Source of the DNA: Crocinitomicaceae bacterium
GTDB lineage: Bacteria; Bacteroidota; Bacteroidia; Flavobacteriales_D; Crocinitomicaceae
DNA length: 64,000 nt
NCBI GenBank assembly: GCA_029254025.1
Contig: JAQWYK010000012.1
Span: 58,019-122,018, forward strand
Direction of reading: 5' to 3'
The first letter of the stretch is position 1. Each line of letters opens with the position of its first letter. Below, piece after piece: positions 45,361 through 56,857 of this stretch. Position numbers and translations under genes: made by a program. The notes beneath the pieces are model-generated. The model saw only the letters and a list, made by a program, of their open reading frames with translations. It was not told the origin of the DNA and made no database searches.

Positions 45361-46551
45361 GTGAACCCTTTCGTTTATTTAAATAGCAATGACGACACAG
45401 GAATTGTTGCATTTGGACAACGTGCATATTTTGAATGGAAAACTCAAAGTACATGGTCTGATGTGGACAATTTTATCAATGAATATAAAGGTCACTATAT
45501 CTTTTCTGCTCTTTCTTATGATTTGAAAAATGATATTGAAAACCTTTTTTCGAATCATCCGTTATTCGTCGAATTTCCTAAGGCAATATTCTTTGTGCCA
45601 GAATACGTGATAGAAGTAAATGGTTCAAACTATCAGTTTGTAGCAGGAGTTGAAAATGATGCATCTAAAGCTATAATTCAAGAATTTTTACAAAAGATAG
45701 AAGCACCAACTGAAAAGAATTCAATTCAATTAGTTCCTACGTTAACCAAAGAGATGTACATTGAAAAAGTTAACGCTCTACTTCATCATATCCAGCAAGG
45801 CGATATTTATGAGGTTACTTTTTGTCAAAATTATCTAGGTAACGGGGAGATAAGTTCTCCTGAATCGCTTTATGGAGCATTGAATAAAAGAACGGCTGCT
45901 CCGTTTTCTGTATTTTTCAAATGGAATCATTCTTATCTCATGAGTGCTAGTCCCGAGCGTTTTATTCAGCGTTCGAATGACCGGATTATAACTCAACCGA
46001 TAAAAGGAACAATTCGAAGGGGTGATTCTAAACAGGAAGATCAACAGTTATTGGAATACCTTAGGAATGATCCTAAAGAACTGGCCGAAAACGTTATGAT
46101 TGTTGATTTAGTGAGGAATGATTTATCAAAAATTGCTAAAAAAGATTCTGTTGTAGTCGACGAATTATTCGGAGTATATACCTTTAGAACGGTTCATCAA
46201 CTCATATCATCGGTGGGGGCTGAAGTCAAAAACAATACTTCATTTGCAACTATCTTGAAAGCACTTTTTCCCATGGGAAGTATGACAGGAGCACCTAAGA
46301 TTAGTGCGATGAAGTTGATTGAGAAATACGAGGATTTTCAGCGGGGATTATTCTCAGGAAGTGTTGGTTACATAATGCCATCAGGGGATTTTAATTTCAA
46401 TGTGGTAATTCGAAGTATTCTTTATGATACTTTTCAAAAGCAAATAACTTGTCCCGTAGGAAGTGCAATAACGATATTATCTGATCCCGAACAGGAATAT
46501 AAAGAATGTTTATTAAAAGTTGACGCGATGCTGTCCGTATTGAATGGATAA
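45361..46551 (+). CDS. pabB: Aminodeoxychorismate synthase component I (PabB-like)
   Basis: 396 residues from a GTG start. It is a chorismate-binding fold: GDIYEVTFCQNY near 148, ASPERFIQ near 197, PIKGTIRRG near 212 (Lys characteristic of PabB rather than the TrpE-type), EN.MIVDLVRNDLSK near 242 and PMGSMTGAPK near 304. It makes 4-amino-4-deoxychorismate for folate, with PabA as glutamine donor; neither PabA nor PabC is adjacent. Overlaps tilS by 8 bases. Confidence 0.88.
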   Translation: MNPFVYLNSNDDTGIVAFGQRAYFEWKTQSTWSDVDNFINEYKGHYIFSALSYDLKNDIENLFSNHPLFVEFPKAIFFVPEYVIEVNGSNYQFVAGVENDASKAIIQEFLQKIEAPTEKNSIQLVPTLTKEMYIEKVNALLHHIQQGDIYEVTFCQNYLGNGEISSPESLYGALNKRTAAPFSVFFKWNHSYLMSASPERFIQRSNDRIITQPIKGTIRRGDSKQEDQQLLEYLRNDPKELAENVMIVDLVRNDLSKIAKKDSVVVDELFGVYTFRTVHQLISSVGAEVKNNTSFATILKALFPMGSMTGAPKISAMKLIEKYEDFQRGLFSGSVGYIMPSGDFNFNVVIRSILYDTFQKQITCPVGSAITILSDPEQEYKECLLKVDAMLSVLNG

Positions 46552-47770
46552 TCTTAATCGCACATATGAAAATTACAATTATTGGATTGCCTGTAGTGGT
46601 GGTTTAGACTCTGTTTTTGCTGTCCGGATTTTTCATCAGTTGAAAATTCCATTCGGTATTCTTCATTGTAATTTTAATCTGCGCGGACAAGAATCTAATG
46701 AAGACGAGCAATTCGTTCGTGCGCTGGCAAGGGAAATAGGAGTGCCTATTCGGGTAAAATCGTTTGACGTTAAGGATTACAAACAAAATCAGAATGTTAA
46801 TACACAACTTGCCGCACGGCAACTCCGATACTCGTGGTTTGAAGAGCTAATAACTAAAGAGTCAGTTATAGTTATCCTTGGACATCATCGTGATGATCAA
46901 CGAGAAACATATTTACTACAGCTGTTACGTGGTGCCTCTGTACGTGGATTAGCATGTATGCCCTCTTTTCGGGATGGGTTTCTTCGTCCATTCTTAAAGT
47001 ACTCTAAAGAAAATATTCGGTCGCTAAGTATCCACAATAATTGGAAATGGAGAGACGACTCCTCTAACTCAAGTGATAAATATGCACGGAATGATCTTAG
47101 AATAAACCTTTTTCCAACCCTAGATAAGCATGACTTCAATTGGAGTGAAATAGATAATTTGATTTCTGGTTATCAAGTATTACTTGGATATATAGAGTCT
47201 TCAAAACGAAAAGTAGACCAGGAAGAGAACACAATCAACATTTCTGATTGGGTGACGATGCCGAAGTTTTATCAAAATGAATTTCTTGAAGATGTTGCAT
47301 TTGGGAAGAATAACATTGACCTTGTTCATCAAGTTGCAAATTCAAATAAAGGAGCCCATGCACTTCGTAATGGCATCGAATTGTGGAATGAAGGTGTTTT
47401 TTTACTTTTCAAAAAAGAAACTTCTTGTGATCTTTTAAGTGAACCTGTTTTGATGATTATCAAGGTCGATAAAAGAGACGTTGACTTCGGATCCAGAGAA
47501 TTGTACTTCGATGAAGACAAGATTATGGGTGAATTGTACATTCGAAAATGGTTGAGTGGTGATTCTTTCGTTCCTCTGGGAATGCATGGAAGAAAGAAAG
47601 TCAGTGATTTTTTAAAAGATAAGCAGGTACTGAGTTCTTCCAAATCGAATGCTCTAGTTGTGCTTGATGCATTAGGAATTGTTGGTATAATTGGACATAC
47701 CCCTGCTGAACGGGTAAAAATCTCATCTCGTACGAAACAAATAATTAAAGTTCACGTAGAACATCGCTAG
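46544..47770 (+). CDS. tilS: tRNA(Ile)-lysidine synthetase TilS
   Basis: 408 residues. The N-type ATP pyrophosphatase motif CSGGLDS is at 17-23, followed by LHCNFNLRG, AARQLRYSWFE and GHHRDDQRET near 107. The C-terminal part has the WRDDSSN segment near 166 and the lysine-recognition region. It converts C34 to lysidine in tRNA-Ile(CAU), essential for AUA decoding. The 8-base overlap with pabB implies translational coupling. Confidence 0.93.
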   Translation: MDNLNRTYENYNYWIACSGGLDSVFAVRIFHQLKIPFGILHCNFNLRGQESNEDEQFVRALAREIGVPIRVKSFDVKDYKQNQNVNTQLAARQLRYSWFEELITKESVIVILGHHRDDQRETYLLQLLRGASVRGLACMPSFRDGFLRPFLKYSKENIRSLSIHNNWKWRDDSSNSSDKYARNDLRINLFPTLDKHDFNWSEIDNLISGYQVLLGYIESSKRKVDQEENTINISDWVTMPKFYQNEFLEDVAFGKNNIDLVHQVANSNKGAHALRNGIELWNEGVFLLFKKETSCDLLSEPVLMIIKVDKRDVDFGSRELYFDEDKIMGELYIRKWLSGDSFVPLGMHGRKKVSDFLKDKQVLSSSKSNALVVLDALGIVGIIGHTPAERVKISSRTKQIIKVHVEHR

Positions 47771-47876
47771 AAATCCTCTTCCTTAAGTGATAAGGATTCT
47801 CTAAAATTTAGGATATAAGTTTGATAATTCAGAATTATGTCGTACCTTTTTAAACGCTAAACTAAAATTTTTGAAT

Positions 47877-48167
47877 ATGGACAATATGATACACTCTGCT
47901 CCGACGTTAATAGAAAAAGAAATTATTCCTAATTTAAAATTTAAATCTGAGGTTAATTTTAAACAACAAGAAAACCTCAAGGAACGACTATTAGAGGCAA
48001 CTAAAATGGGAAATAATGACCATATCAAAATAGCTATTATTTTTCAGGATGATGAGGGTATGAAGCGTGTTGAGACCACTATTTGGGCAACCGGAGATAA
48101 GTATATTTGCTTGAAGGGTGGGGTTTGGTTACCCATTAAGCATATCAAAGAAGTTCAATTCATTTAG
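47877..48167 (+). CDS. Conserved small protein of unknown function
   Basis: 96 residues from the ATG at 47877 (a TTG 6 bases before is less likely). No signal or membrane segment. A helical first half with EKEIIPNLKFKSEVNFK and a second half DDEGMKRVETTIWATGDKYICLKGGVWLPIKHIKEVQFI, reading as a small beta domain. I do not recognise a family with confidence. A strong terminator follows, so it is probably its own transcript. Confidence 0.7.
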   Translation: MDNMIHSAPTLIEKEIIPNLKFKSEVNFKQQENLKERLLEATKMGNNDHIKIAIIFQDDEGMKRVETTIWATGDKYICLKGGVWLPIKHIKEVQFI

Positions 48168-48197
48168 AAGAGTTTAGTAAATTCATACACCTTATTT

Positions 48198-48228
48198 AAT
48201 GGCGCTACTGTTCAAGTAGCGCCATTTT
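48198..48228 (+). terminator. Intrinsic terminator
   Basis: Twelve pairs: AATGGCGCTACT (48198-48209) with AGTAGCGCCATT (48215-48226), a 5-base loop and a short T run. Confidence 0.9.
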
Positions 48229-48300
48229 CTATGGATAGGATTCCAAGAATTAAACGTTTGTTTCAACGCTTCACCTGCAAACAATTGTTATTTTTGAACA

Positions 48301-48744
48301 ATGTCGAATATGTTGTACAACACACTATCTTCTATTGTACTTGTAATGAGTGCTTTTGGCTCGAAATGCCAAGATGAAATAAAGTGGTCATTTCAGTTTA
48401 ATCGCGCTGAGAATAGCATTGAGTTCAAAGCTGAGCTGAAAGAACATTGGCATTTGTACAGTCAACATATTGATGAGCAACTAGGCCCAATTCCTACTGA
48501 ATTCAAGTTCGAAGAGAATACAAGTTTAGAACGTATTGGTGAAATTGAAGAGCAGGCAGTGAAAACAATCTTTGATGAGAATTTTGGAGGACAGTTGGAT
48601 ATACTTGAGGGCACAGCCACATTTACGCAAAAAATTAAATGGTTGACACCAACTATTTTAAAGGGAAGCATACTATATATGCTCTGTAACGATAAAGGAT
48701 GTTTACCCCCAGATGTTATTGATTTTGAAGTGGAATTAAATTAA
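48301..48744 (+). CDS. DsbD N-terminal-domain-like periplasmic protein
   Basis: 147 residues, the signal peptide ending in SKCQD. The mature part resembles the N-terminal immunoglobulin-like domain of DsbD: WHLYSQHID...GPIPTEFKFE and a C-terminal pair of Cys in YMLCNDKGCLPP (Cys-x5-x-Cys). This stand-alone domain could deliver electrons to a periplasmic partner. Start is at 48301 or at a second ATG at 48310; a TAnnTTTG box (48289-48296) ends 4 bases before the first. Lies 4 bases before dsbD. Confidence 0.78.
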   Translation: MSNMLYNTLSSIVLVMSAFGSKCQDEIKWSFQFNRAENSIEFKAELKEHWHLYSQHIDEQLGPIPTEFKFEENTSLERIGEIEEQAVKTIFDENFGGQLDILEGTATFTQKIKWLTPTILKGSILYMLCNDKGCLPPDVIDFEVELN

Positions 48745-48748
48745 ACCT

Positions 48749-51163
48749 ATGCATATGTTAAGAAGTTTGATAATCAGTAGTTTATTTTTCTTGATGTCAT
48801 TTTTTTCTTTGAGTCAAGAGAGTGCTAATACCTATACAAAATGGAAGACAAATGTAGAATACTCCGAGGATGGCAGGCAGGCTACGTTAATTATTCAAGC
48901 AAAAGTAGATAAGGGATGGCATGGGTATTCCATTTTTCCTGCTGCTCCGGATGATGGGCCGCTTCCAACAGAGTTTACTTTCGAAGCAAATTTGGGCTAT
49001 TCACTGAATGGTTCAATGACAGAATCTGGAATGAAAAAACACTATGACGAAGTGTTTGAATTGGATGTACTCGAATTTGAATCAGCAACATTCAAGCAAA
49101 ATATCAATATTAATTCCTCAGAGGACTTTATTATAAAAGCCACTGTTTTCTATCAAATTTGTCAAGAATCAGGAGTCTGCATCATTGGTGATAAAAATTT
49201 AGACTTTTCAATTAACGGTAAAGTTGTTGAAACAACAACTGAGGAAATCGAAATTACAGAGGAGTCTGTTGTGGATACTTCAATCGACGTGGACGCGGAA
49301 ATTATCTCATGGGAATATGAATTGCTTCAAGCTGACAAAAATGGTCGATACACGCTAAAAATGATTCCAAAAGTTGCTGAAGGATGGGTAATTAATTCTG
49401 AGCGTTTGCAAGACATGTTTAGGTATACCAATAGTGGTGATGTCGTTTTTGGAGAGTTTTCTTTTTCGAAGGACATCAATGATACTCTTACTGGAGGAGA
49501 GAACACTGAGTATTATTTCCTTTCGTCGCTTTTATATGAAGGCACAGAAGAACCAGCAGTTAAACTTTCAATTATTGCGCAGCTTGAAAATGGACTTGAA
49601 ACCATTCAGCAAAATCAAGATGTCATTATTAATTTTTCAAATGCAGTTCTGTTGACATCTGGGAAGTGTGAACCAAAAAAGTTTGAAGGTAAGGAAGCGA
49701 AGGATAAATTCTCCTATTGGGAACTGATGATTGAAGCCTTTCTCTGGGGTATTGCCTCGTTGTTAACACCGTGTGTTTTCCCGATGATTCCGATGACAGT
49801 TTCATTTTTTATGAAAGATTCTAACGACCCTGAAGCTAAAAAATCAGGTAGAAGACAAGCTCTTTTATATGGGTTTTCAATTATTGGGATTTATACTTTG
49901 ATTGGAACAATTGTGGCGATAACGCTTGGAGCTGCTTTCGCGAACTGGTTAGCAACGCACTGGTTTCCGAATGTGTTGTTTTTCGTTGTATTTATGTTCT
50001 TCGCAGCGTCTTTCCTTGGAATGTTCGAAATTCGTCTACCGTCATCACTTGTGAATAAAGCTGACCAAAAAGCAGATAAAGGTGGATTTGTAGGTACCTT
50101 CTTTATGGCACTTACGCTCGTTTTAGTATCGTTTTCATGCACTGGACCCATTGTAGGAATCATACTAATTAAAGCATCTCAAGGTGCGGTGGTTGAACCT
50201 ATGTTGGGGATGTTTGCTTTCTCATTAGCTTTTGCACTTCCGTTCACGTTATTTGCTATTTTCCCATCATGGCTAAAGAACTTACCACAATCTGGGGGCT
50301 GGTTAAATACAGTGAAGGTTGTACTTGGATTTATCGAAATCGCATTAGGTCTTAAGTTTTTAAGTGTGGCCGATCAAACTTACCACTGGGGAATACTGGA
50401 TAGAGAGGTTTATATTGCCTTGTGGATTGTTATATTCGGATTACTAGCTATTTACTTATTAGGAAAAATTAAGTTAGCACACGATTCTGATTTACCCTTC
50501 ATTAAAGTTCCGCGTTTGTTCATGGCAATGGGAGTTCTTGCATTTGTGGTTTATTTGGTGCCAGGTCTTTGGGGTCACCCTTTAAAGGCGTTGTCTGGAT
50601 ATCTGCCACCGATATCTACTCATGATTTTGATTTGCTTGGTGAAATACAAGGAACAGATGATTATGTCTGTGGAGAAGAACCATTGTACGGAGACCTCCT
50701 TCATTTACCACATGGTATAGCAGGTTATTTTGATTACGAGCAGGCCCTTGCTTGTGCAAAGGCTCAAGATAAACCGCTGTTTATTGACTTCACAGGACAT
50801 GGGTGCGTAAATTGTCGAGAAATGGAGGCAAAAGTATGGTCAGACCCTGTCGTTCTCAAGCTACTCAAAGAGAAATTTGTTGTGGTAGCCTTGTATGCTG
50901 ATGATAAAACCTTATTGTCTGAAGAAAAATGGGTAGAGTCTAAAGTTGACGGAAAAACGAAAAAGACCATTGGTGATATCAACTTGGATTTTCAAATTTG
51001 TAATTTTGGAGAAAGTGCTCAGCCGCTCTATACTACATTGGATAGCAAAGAGAATTTACTTCAAAACCCAGTTGGATACACAGATTTAGAGACGTTCAAA
51101 ACATTTTTAGAAAACTCCATTGTGGAATATAATAAATGGAAAAAAGGTAAGTCACCATTATAG
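48749..51163 (+). CDS. dsbD: Thiol:disulfide interchange protein DsbD
   Basis: 804 residues. Signal peptide and a DsbD-N Ig-like domain (about 30-150, VFYQICQESGVCIIG), a second Ig-like part, then eight transmembrane segments (about 340-590) with the Cys pair in TPCVFPM and SCTGPIVG, and a periplasmic thioredoxin domain with CVNC near 686. It carries electrons from cytoplasmic thioredoxin to the periplasm to keep cytochrome maturation and isomerases reduced. Together with the upstream single-domain protein it forms a two-gene unit. Confidence 0.93.
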   Translation: MHMLRSLIISSLFFLMSFFSLSQESANTYTKWKTNVEYSEDGRQATLIIQAKVDKGWHGYSIFPAAPDDGPLPTEFTFEANLGYSLNGSMTESGMKKHYDEVFELDVLEFESATFKQNININSSEDFIIKATVFYQICQESGVCIIGDKNLDFSINGKVVETTTEEIEITEESVVDTSIDVDAEIISWEYELLQADKNGRYTLKMIPKVAEGWVINSERLQDMFRYTNSGDVVFGEFSFSKDINDTLTGGENTEYYFLSSLLYEGTEEPAVKLSIIAQLENGLETIQQNQDVIINFSNAVLLTSGKCEPKKFEGKEAKDKFSYWELMIEAFLWGIASLLTPCVFPMIPMTVSFFMKDSNDPEAKKSGRRQALLYGFSIIGIYTLIGTIVAITLGAAFANWLATHWFPNVLFFVVFMFFAASFLGMFEIRLPSSLVNKADQKADKGGFVGTFFMALTLVLVSFSCTGPIVGIILIKASQGAVVEPMLGMFAFSLAFALPFTLFAIFPSWLKNLPQSGGWLNTVKVVLGFIEIALGLKFLSVADQTYHWGILDREVYIALWIVIFGLLAIYLLGKIKLAHDSDLPFIKVPRLFMAMGVLAFVVYLVPGLWGHPLKALSGYLPPISTHDFDLLGEIQGTDDYVCGEEPLYGDLLHLPHGIAGYFDYEQALACAKAQDKPLFIDFTGHGCVNCREMEAKVWSDPVVLKLLKEKFVVVALYADDKTLLSEEKWVESKVDGKTKKTIGDINLDFQICNFGESAQPLYTTLDSKENLLQNPVGYTDLETFKTFLENSIVEYNKWKKGKSPL

Positions 51164-51228
51164 CGATTGTTTCTGTAAAGACTTTTCAACATTTATTAAC
51201 ATTACCTTATTTGTAGCGGCTAAAGTGC

Positions 51229-51236
51229 TATTTTTG
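51229..51236 (+). promoter_or_regulatory. TAnnTTTG promoter box for carA
   Basis: TATTTTTG ends 15 bases before the carA ATG. Confidence 0.6.
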
Positions 51237-51251
51237 CCTAAAATTTAAGGA

Positions 51252-52364
51252 ATGACAGAAAGACATCCAGCTGTTTTAGTACTCGAGGATGGAACTGTCT
51301 ACCATGGCAAAGCAATTGGCAAGCGTGGTAGAACATCCGGAGAATTAGCCTTCAACACCGGTATGACCGGCTATCAAGAAGTGTTTACAGACCCATCTTA
51401 TTTAGAGCAATTATTAATCATGAATGCTTCCCACATCGGTAACTATGGTGTGCATCCGCAAGAATCAGAATCTGAAAGGATGCAAGTGGCTGGGGTCATC
51501 ATTAAAAAATTCTCTGAGGTAGCCTCGAGAACTTCTGCTGATGCTTCACTTGAAGAGTTCATGCTGAAGAATGAAAAAGTTGGAATTGCAGAATTAGATA
51601 CACGTGCATTAGTGCGTCACATTAGAGATCGTGGGGCAATGAATGCTATAATTTCTTCGGAAGAAGAGTTAAATATTAAACAATTGAAAGTGGATGTCAA
51701 ATCCGTACCTTCGATGGAAGGACTTGAACTTTCAAGTCGCGTATCAACGAAAGTAGCCTACGAATCAAAATCTACTTCTGTCTCATCCAATTTCAAAGTT
51801 GCTTTATTAGATTTAGGAGTAAAGCGTAACATCACTCGCTGCCTGAACGAGCGAGGGTGTGATGTGATGGTATTTCCGATGACATCAACACTTGCTGAAA
51901 TGAAAGCCTACAATCCAGATGGGTTTATGTTATCCAACGGACCTGGTGATCCAGCTGCTATGGGACCTACGCACCAATTAGTTGCTGAAATTATTGCTAC
52001 AGGCAAGCCTGTATTTGGAATTTGCATGGGACATCAAGTGATTGCCTTAAGTCAAGGATTGAAAACAGAAAAAATGCATCATGGTCACCGTGGCCTAAAT
52101 CATCCGATAAAAAATCTAATCACTGGAAAAGGTGAAATCACAAGTCAAAATCATGGCTTCGTTGTATCTAAAGACAGTGTAGAAAATCATCCGAACATCG
52201 ACGTCACGCATTTACACCTAAATGATGGTACTATTGCAGGGATTGCATTCAAGGACAAGCCTGTATTTTCGGTTCAATACCACCCAGAAGCTTCGGCTGG
52301 ACCTCATGACTCTAGGTATCTGTTTGATCAGTTCATCGATACGATGAAAAAATATAGGTCTTAA
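51252..52364 (+). CDS. carA: Carbamoyl-phosphate synthase small subunit CarA
   Basis: 370 residues. N-terminal CPSase small domain (VLVLEDGTVYHGKAIG, NTGMTGYQEVFTDPSY) and C-terminal class I glutamine amidotransferase with Cys in GICMGHQ near 257 and HPEAS near 342. It splits glutamine and sends ammonia to CarB to make carbamoyl phosphate for pyrimidine and arginine synthesis. carB is not in the window. Enolase follows 33 bases later with no terminator seen, so the two are probably co-transcribed. Confidence 0.95.
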   Translation: MTERHPAVLVLEDGTVYHGKAIGKRGRTSGELAFNTGMTGYQEVFTDPSYLEQLLIMNASHIGNYGVHPQESESERMQVAGVIIKKFSEVASRTSADASLEEFMLKNEKVGIAELDTRALVRHIRDRGAMNAIISSEEELNIKQLKVDVKSVPSMEGLELSSRVSTKVAYESKSTSVSSNFKVALLDLGVKRNITRCLNERGCDVMVFPMTSTLAEMKAYNPDGFMLSNGPGDPAAMGPTHQLVAEIIATGKPVFGICMGHQVIALSQGLKTEKMHHGHRGLNHPIKNLITGKGEITSQNHGFVVSKDSVENHPNIDVTHLHLNDGTIAGIAFKDKPVFSVQYHPEASAGPHDSRYLFDQFIDTMKKYRS

Positions 52365-53690
<1,326 letters not shown>

Positions 53691-53794
53691 TTTCTGTTTA
53701 ATTCGTAACATTACAAGAGTTAAGTTCTTTTTTGTTCGGTTTTAGGCCTTTTTTCCGTTACTTTGTTGTTTAGTTAAACATCGTAATTCGAAGA

Positions 53795-54163
53795 ATGAGG
53801 TACCTTATACAATTTTGTTTGTTTTTTTTATATGTGCATTTCTCCCAGGCTCAAATGGGAGTGGATACGAACACTGAGATTAAATTCTCTGCTCAAGTCA
53901 TGTTACACGATGCTACCGAAATAGAATATTCTTCTTTAGAGACAGACCTTAATGCGAACCCGTATGTATTCATGGTTCGTCTCGACAGAATTACAAACGG
54001 ACTTTTTATCATTACACAAAATGTCGCGACCTTCGATGAAACCGTGTTTAATGGATGGATCGGAGAACGTACTCACTTAATCGAATGTTACCGAGACGGA
54101 ATTCATGGAATGGTGGAAATATTACCATTTACTTCAAACTTTTGTAATGCCATCAGTGAATAA
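53795..54163 (+). CDS. Exported hypothetical protein
   Basis: 122 residues, signal peptide ending SQAQ. The mature part is short and beta-rich (FVMVRLDRITNGLFIITQNVATFDETVF) and has two Cys. I do not recognise a family. It ends 10 bases before a large type IX cargo gene and may be its partner. Confidence 0.6.
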   Translation: MRYLIQFCLFFLYVHFSQAQMGVDTNTEIKFSAQVMLHDATEIEYSSLETDLNANPYVFMVRLDRITNGLFIITQNVATFDETVFNGWIGERTHLIECYRDGIHGMVEILPFTSNFCNAISE

Positions 54164-54173
54164 GTATACAGTT

Positions 54174-56825
54174 ATGAGAAAAATTGCCGCTAGTTGTCTA
54201 CTTTTGTTGAATAGTCTGTTCCTTCTATCTCAAGCCGATTGCAACATTGCAGATTATGGTTGTACCCTAGATGATTTCACAGTAAATTCATCTGGAAGTG
54301 GAGCTATCAACGATCTTCCTCCTGGACTTAACATTTCTAATCCTACCATAAATCCAGGTTCAGCTGGAAATTCAGGTTGTTTATTAAGTAGTGAGCTAAA
54401 TCCAACTTGGATTATCTTTACTATTTCAACACCTGGTTTTTTTGAATTTACCCTTGGTTCAGCTGGAGGTAACGGATTTTTCGATTGGGCGTTATGGCCA
54501 TATTATACAAATGGTGATCCGTTGAGTGTTACTGGAGCAGACGCTTGTGCAGAAATACAGGGAAATCAATTACCGCCGGCTGCCTGCAATTGGAATGGTT
54601 CTAGCTCAGGCTATACGGGTATGGTACAACAGGGCAACCTGCCTCCTGGTGCAAATCAGTCAAACTTTGAACACTCTTTTTGGGCGGAACCAGGAGATCA
54701 ATTTGTTTTAATGTTTTCTAATTTCAGTGGACTCGTTGGCGCAGTTGTTCCGATATATACTGGCCAAGATATTCCTGGAAATGACAATAATCCTCAAACT
54801 GCTGCTGTTACGTGTGACCCGAGCTCCGTTGGTTCAACAATTTGTTTAGGAGAAATAGCTTCAATTACAATAGACCAAGGTGGCGTAATAGGAGCGACAT
54901 ATACTTTTTTAAATGGGCAAGGAGACCTTGTGGATCCTAATCAAGCAGGACCTTCCTTTGATGTATCTCCAACTGATACTACAACTTATTTTATTGAAGT
55001 CTCAAATGGTATTTTAACAGATACAGTAGAAGTGACGGTCAATGTGGTACCTCCTCCTGTTCCTGATGCCGGTGCAGATTTTACCGTATGTTTTGGTTCA
55101 GCCGGACAACTCAATGGAACTTTATCCGACCAGACAAATGATTATTCCTGGTCGTTTGTTGGACCAGCAGGAACTCCTGCGCCTCCGAACGTGGTTTTTG
55201 GACCTAACAATACAAATCTCACACCTAGTATTGAGGCCAATTATCCTGGGGAATATACGTTCATTTTAACCGAATCCAATGGTGTTTGCCCTGATGAAAC
55301 AGATGATGTAATGGTTACGTTTGATGTAGCAAATCTTACCGCTTCAGGAACAAATCCAGTTTGCGCAGGAGCCACAGATGGAGCAATTGAAATCACTTCA
55401 ACGAACGCTGTACAGTATAGTTTTGACGATGGCGTATCTTGGCAAGCGACAAATTCAGCTACTGGTTTCGCATCGGGAACATACAGTGTTTGTGTAGAAA
55501 CCGCATTAGGATGCACAGCCTGCGTGAATGTCACTTTACAAGATGGTCCAGGTGTATCGATTTATGTGTCGAATGATACTACAATTTGTCAGAATGGCAC
55601 AGCTACTCTTATTGCTGAAGCCCAAGGAGGACAGAATTTCACATACATATGGAGTCATGATCCGGATAATGGTTCGGTTCAGCTAGTAAATCCATCTGCT
55701 ACAACAACTTATACTGTTCAAGGAGAAAATGAATTTGGATGTTTATCACCACCTGAGACTATTGATGTTTCTCTTTTGCCTGCTTTGGATGGAAGCGTTA
55801 GTCCCGATCAGTCGGTTTGTCCAGGGTTTTCGACATTGTTGTCTGCGGAGGGAATACAAGGTAATGGGGGACCATATTCATTTGTTTGGACGGATGATTT
55901 TGGTAATGTGGTTTCAACTACACAGACCTATTTGGCTAGTCCAACTACTACGACAACATATACAGTAACCATTTCTGATAATTGTGAAACAACTCCGCTA
56001 ATTCTTAGTTCCGTCGTCAATGTGCTTCCACTTCCATTGGTTCAGTTTTCAGTTGATGACCCGGAACAATGTGTACCTGCCGTTTTTACCTTCTCGAATG
56101 ATACAGACCCGTTATTAACCGATGATTATTTCTGGTATTTCTCCAATGGTGAAACCGTCATGAATTTGACAGACTTTTCATTAGACTTTGAGACTTCAGG
56201 ACAATATGATGTGCAACTTGTAGTCGTATCGCCTGATGGATGTATTGATTCTCTGACAACAGAAAATTTCTTAACTGTTTATCCTAAGCCGACTGCAAAT
56301 TTCACCTTTTCTCCAGCTACGGTTACAGCGCTAAATACTAACGTGTTTTTTCAAAATTATAGTCAAGGAGCAACCTTATACGATTGGTATTTTGAACAAG
56401 GTGCCCCAGGTACTTCATGGGAAGAAAATCCAACTATACAATTGCCTCAGGGTGAAGTAGGGGAATACGATGTTGAGTTAATTGTGACTTCCCAATACGG
56501 TTGTCAAGATACTGCATACGCTATTATCCAGGTTGTTCCAGAGGTTATCGTATATGCTCCAAATACTTTTACTCCGGATGGGAATCAGTACAATAACACG
56601 TGGCGGGCATACCTTTCAGGAATAAGCATGGATCAGTTCGAATTGGTGATTTATAACCGATGGGGGGAGCAAGTATGGGAAACTAAAAATCCGGAGATGC
56701 CATGGGACGGAACGTATAACGGAAAGCTTGTTGAAGAAGGTACTTATGTATGGAAAATGCAGGCCTTAGACCAGTTTACGGATGAAAAATATGAGTGGAG
56801 TGGTCATGTGAGTGTACTCTATTAA
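54174..56825 (+). CDS. Large secreted protein with PKD/SprB-like repeats and type IX (type B) sorting domain
   Basis: 883 residues from ATG 54174, after a signal peptide ending LLSQAD. A first domain (about 25-210) is followed by Ig-like/PKD-like repeats, a SprB-like repeat (about 410-460, TNAVQYSFDDGVSWQATNSATG) and PKD units with YPGEYTFIL and SGQYDVQLVVV. The C-terminus (about 795-883) has the gliding-motility-associated signature APNTFTPDGNQYNNTW...YNRWGEQVWE...WDGTYNGK, the type B sorting signal for the type IX system. It is exported to the surface; its binding target is unknown. Confidence 0.93.
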   Translation: MRKIAASCLLLLNSLFLLSQADCNIADYGCTLDDFTVNSSGSGAINDLPPGLNISNPTINPGSAGNSGCLLSSELNPTWIIFTISTPGFFEFTLGSAGGNGFFDWALWPYYTNGDPLSVTGADACAEIQGNQLPPAACNWNGSSSGYTGMVQQGNLPPGANQSNFEHSFWAEPGDQFVLMFSNFSGLVGAVVPIYTGQDIPGNDNNPQTAAVTCDPSSVGSTICLGEIASITIDQGGVIGATYTFLNGQGDLVDPNQAGPSFDVSPTDTTTYFIEVSNGILTDTVEVTVNVVPPPVPDAGADFTVCFGSAGQLNGTLSDQTNDYSWSFVGPAGTPAPPNVVFGPNNTNLTPSIEANYPGEYTFILTESNGVCPDETDDVMVTFDVANLTASGTNPVCAGATDGAIEITSTNAVQYSFDDGVSWQATNSATGFASGTYSVCVETALGCTACVNVTLQDGPGVSIYVSNDTTICQNGTATLIAEAQGGQNFTYIWSHDPDNGSVQLVNPSATTTYTVQGENEFGCLSPPETIDVSLLPALDGSVSPDQSVCPGFSTLLSAEGIQGNGGPYSFVWTDDFGNVVSTTQTYLASPTTTTTYTVTISDNCETTPLILSSVVNVLPLPLVQFSVDDPEQCVPAVFTFSNDTDPLLTDDYFWYFSNGETVMNLTDFSLDFETSGQYDVQLVVVSPDGCIDSLTTENFLTVYPKPTANFTFSPATVTALNTNVFFQNYSQGATLYDWYFEQGAPGTSWEENPTIQLPQGEVGEYDVELIVTSQYGCQDTAYAIIQVVPEVIVYAPNTFTPDGNQYNNTWRAYLSGISMDQFELVIYNRWGEQVWETKNPEMPWDGTYNGKLVEEGTYVWKMQALDQFTDEKYEWSGHVSVLY

Positions 56826-56857
56826 ATGATTACTTGTTAAGCATTTATTCTCATTGA

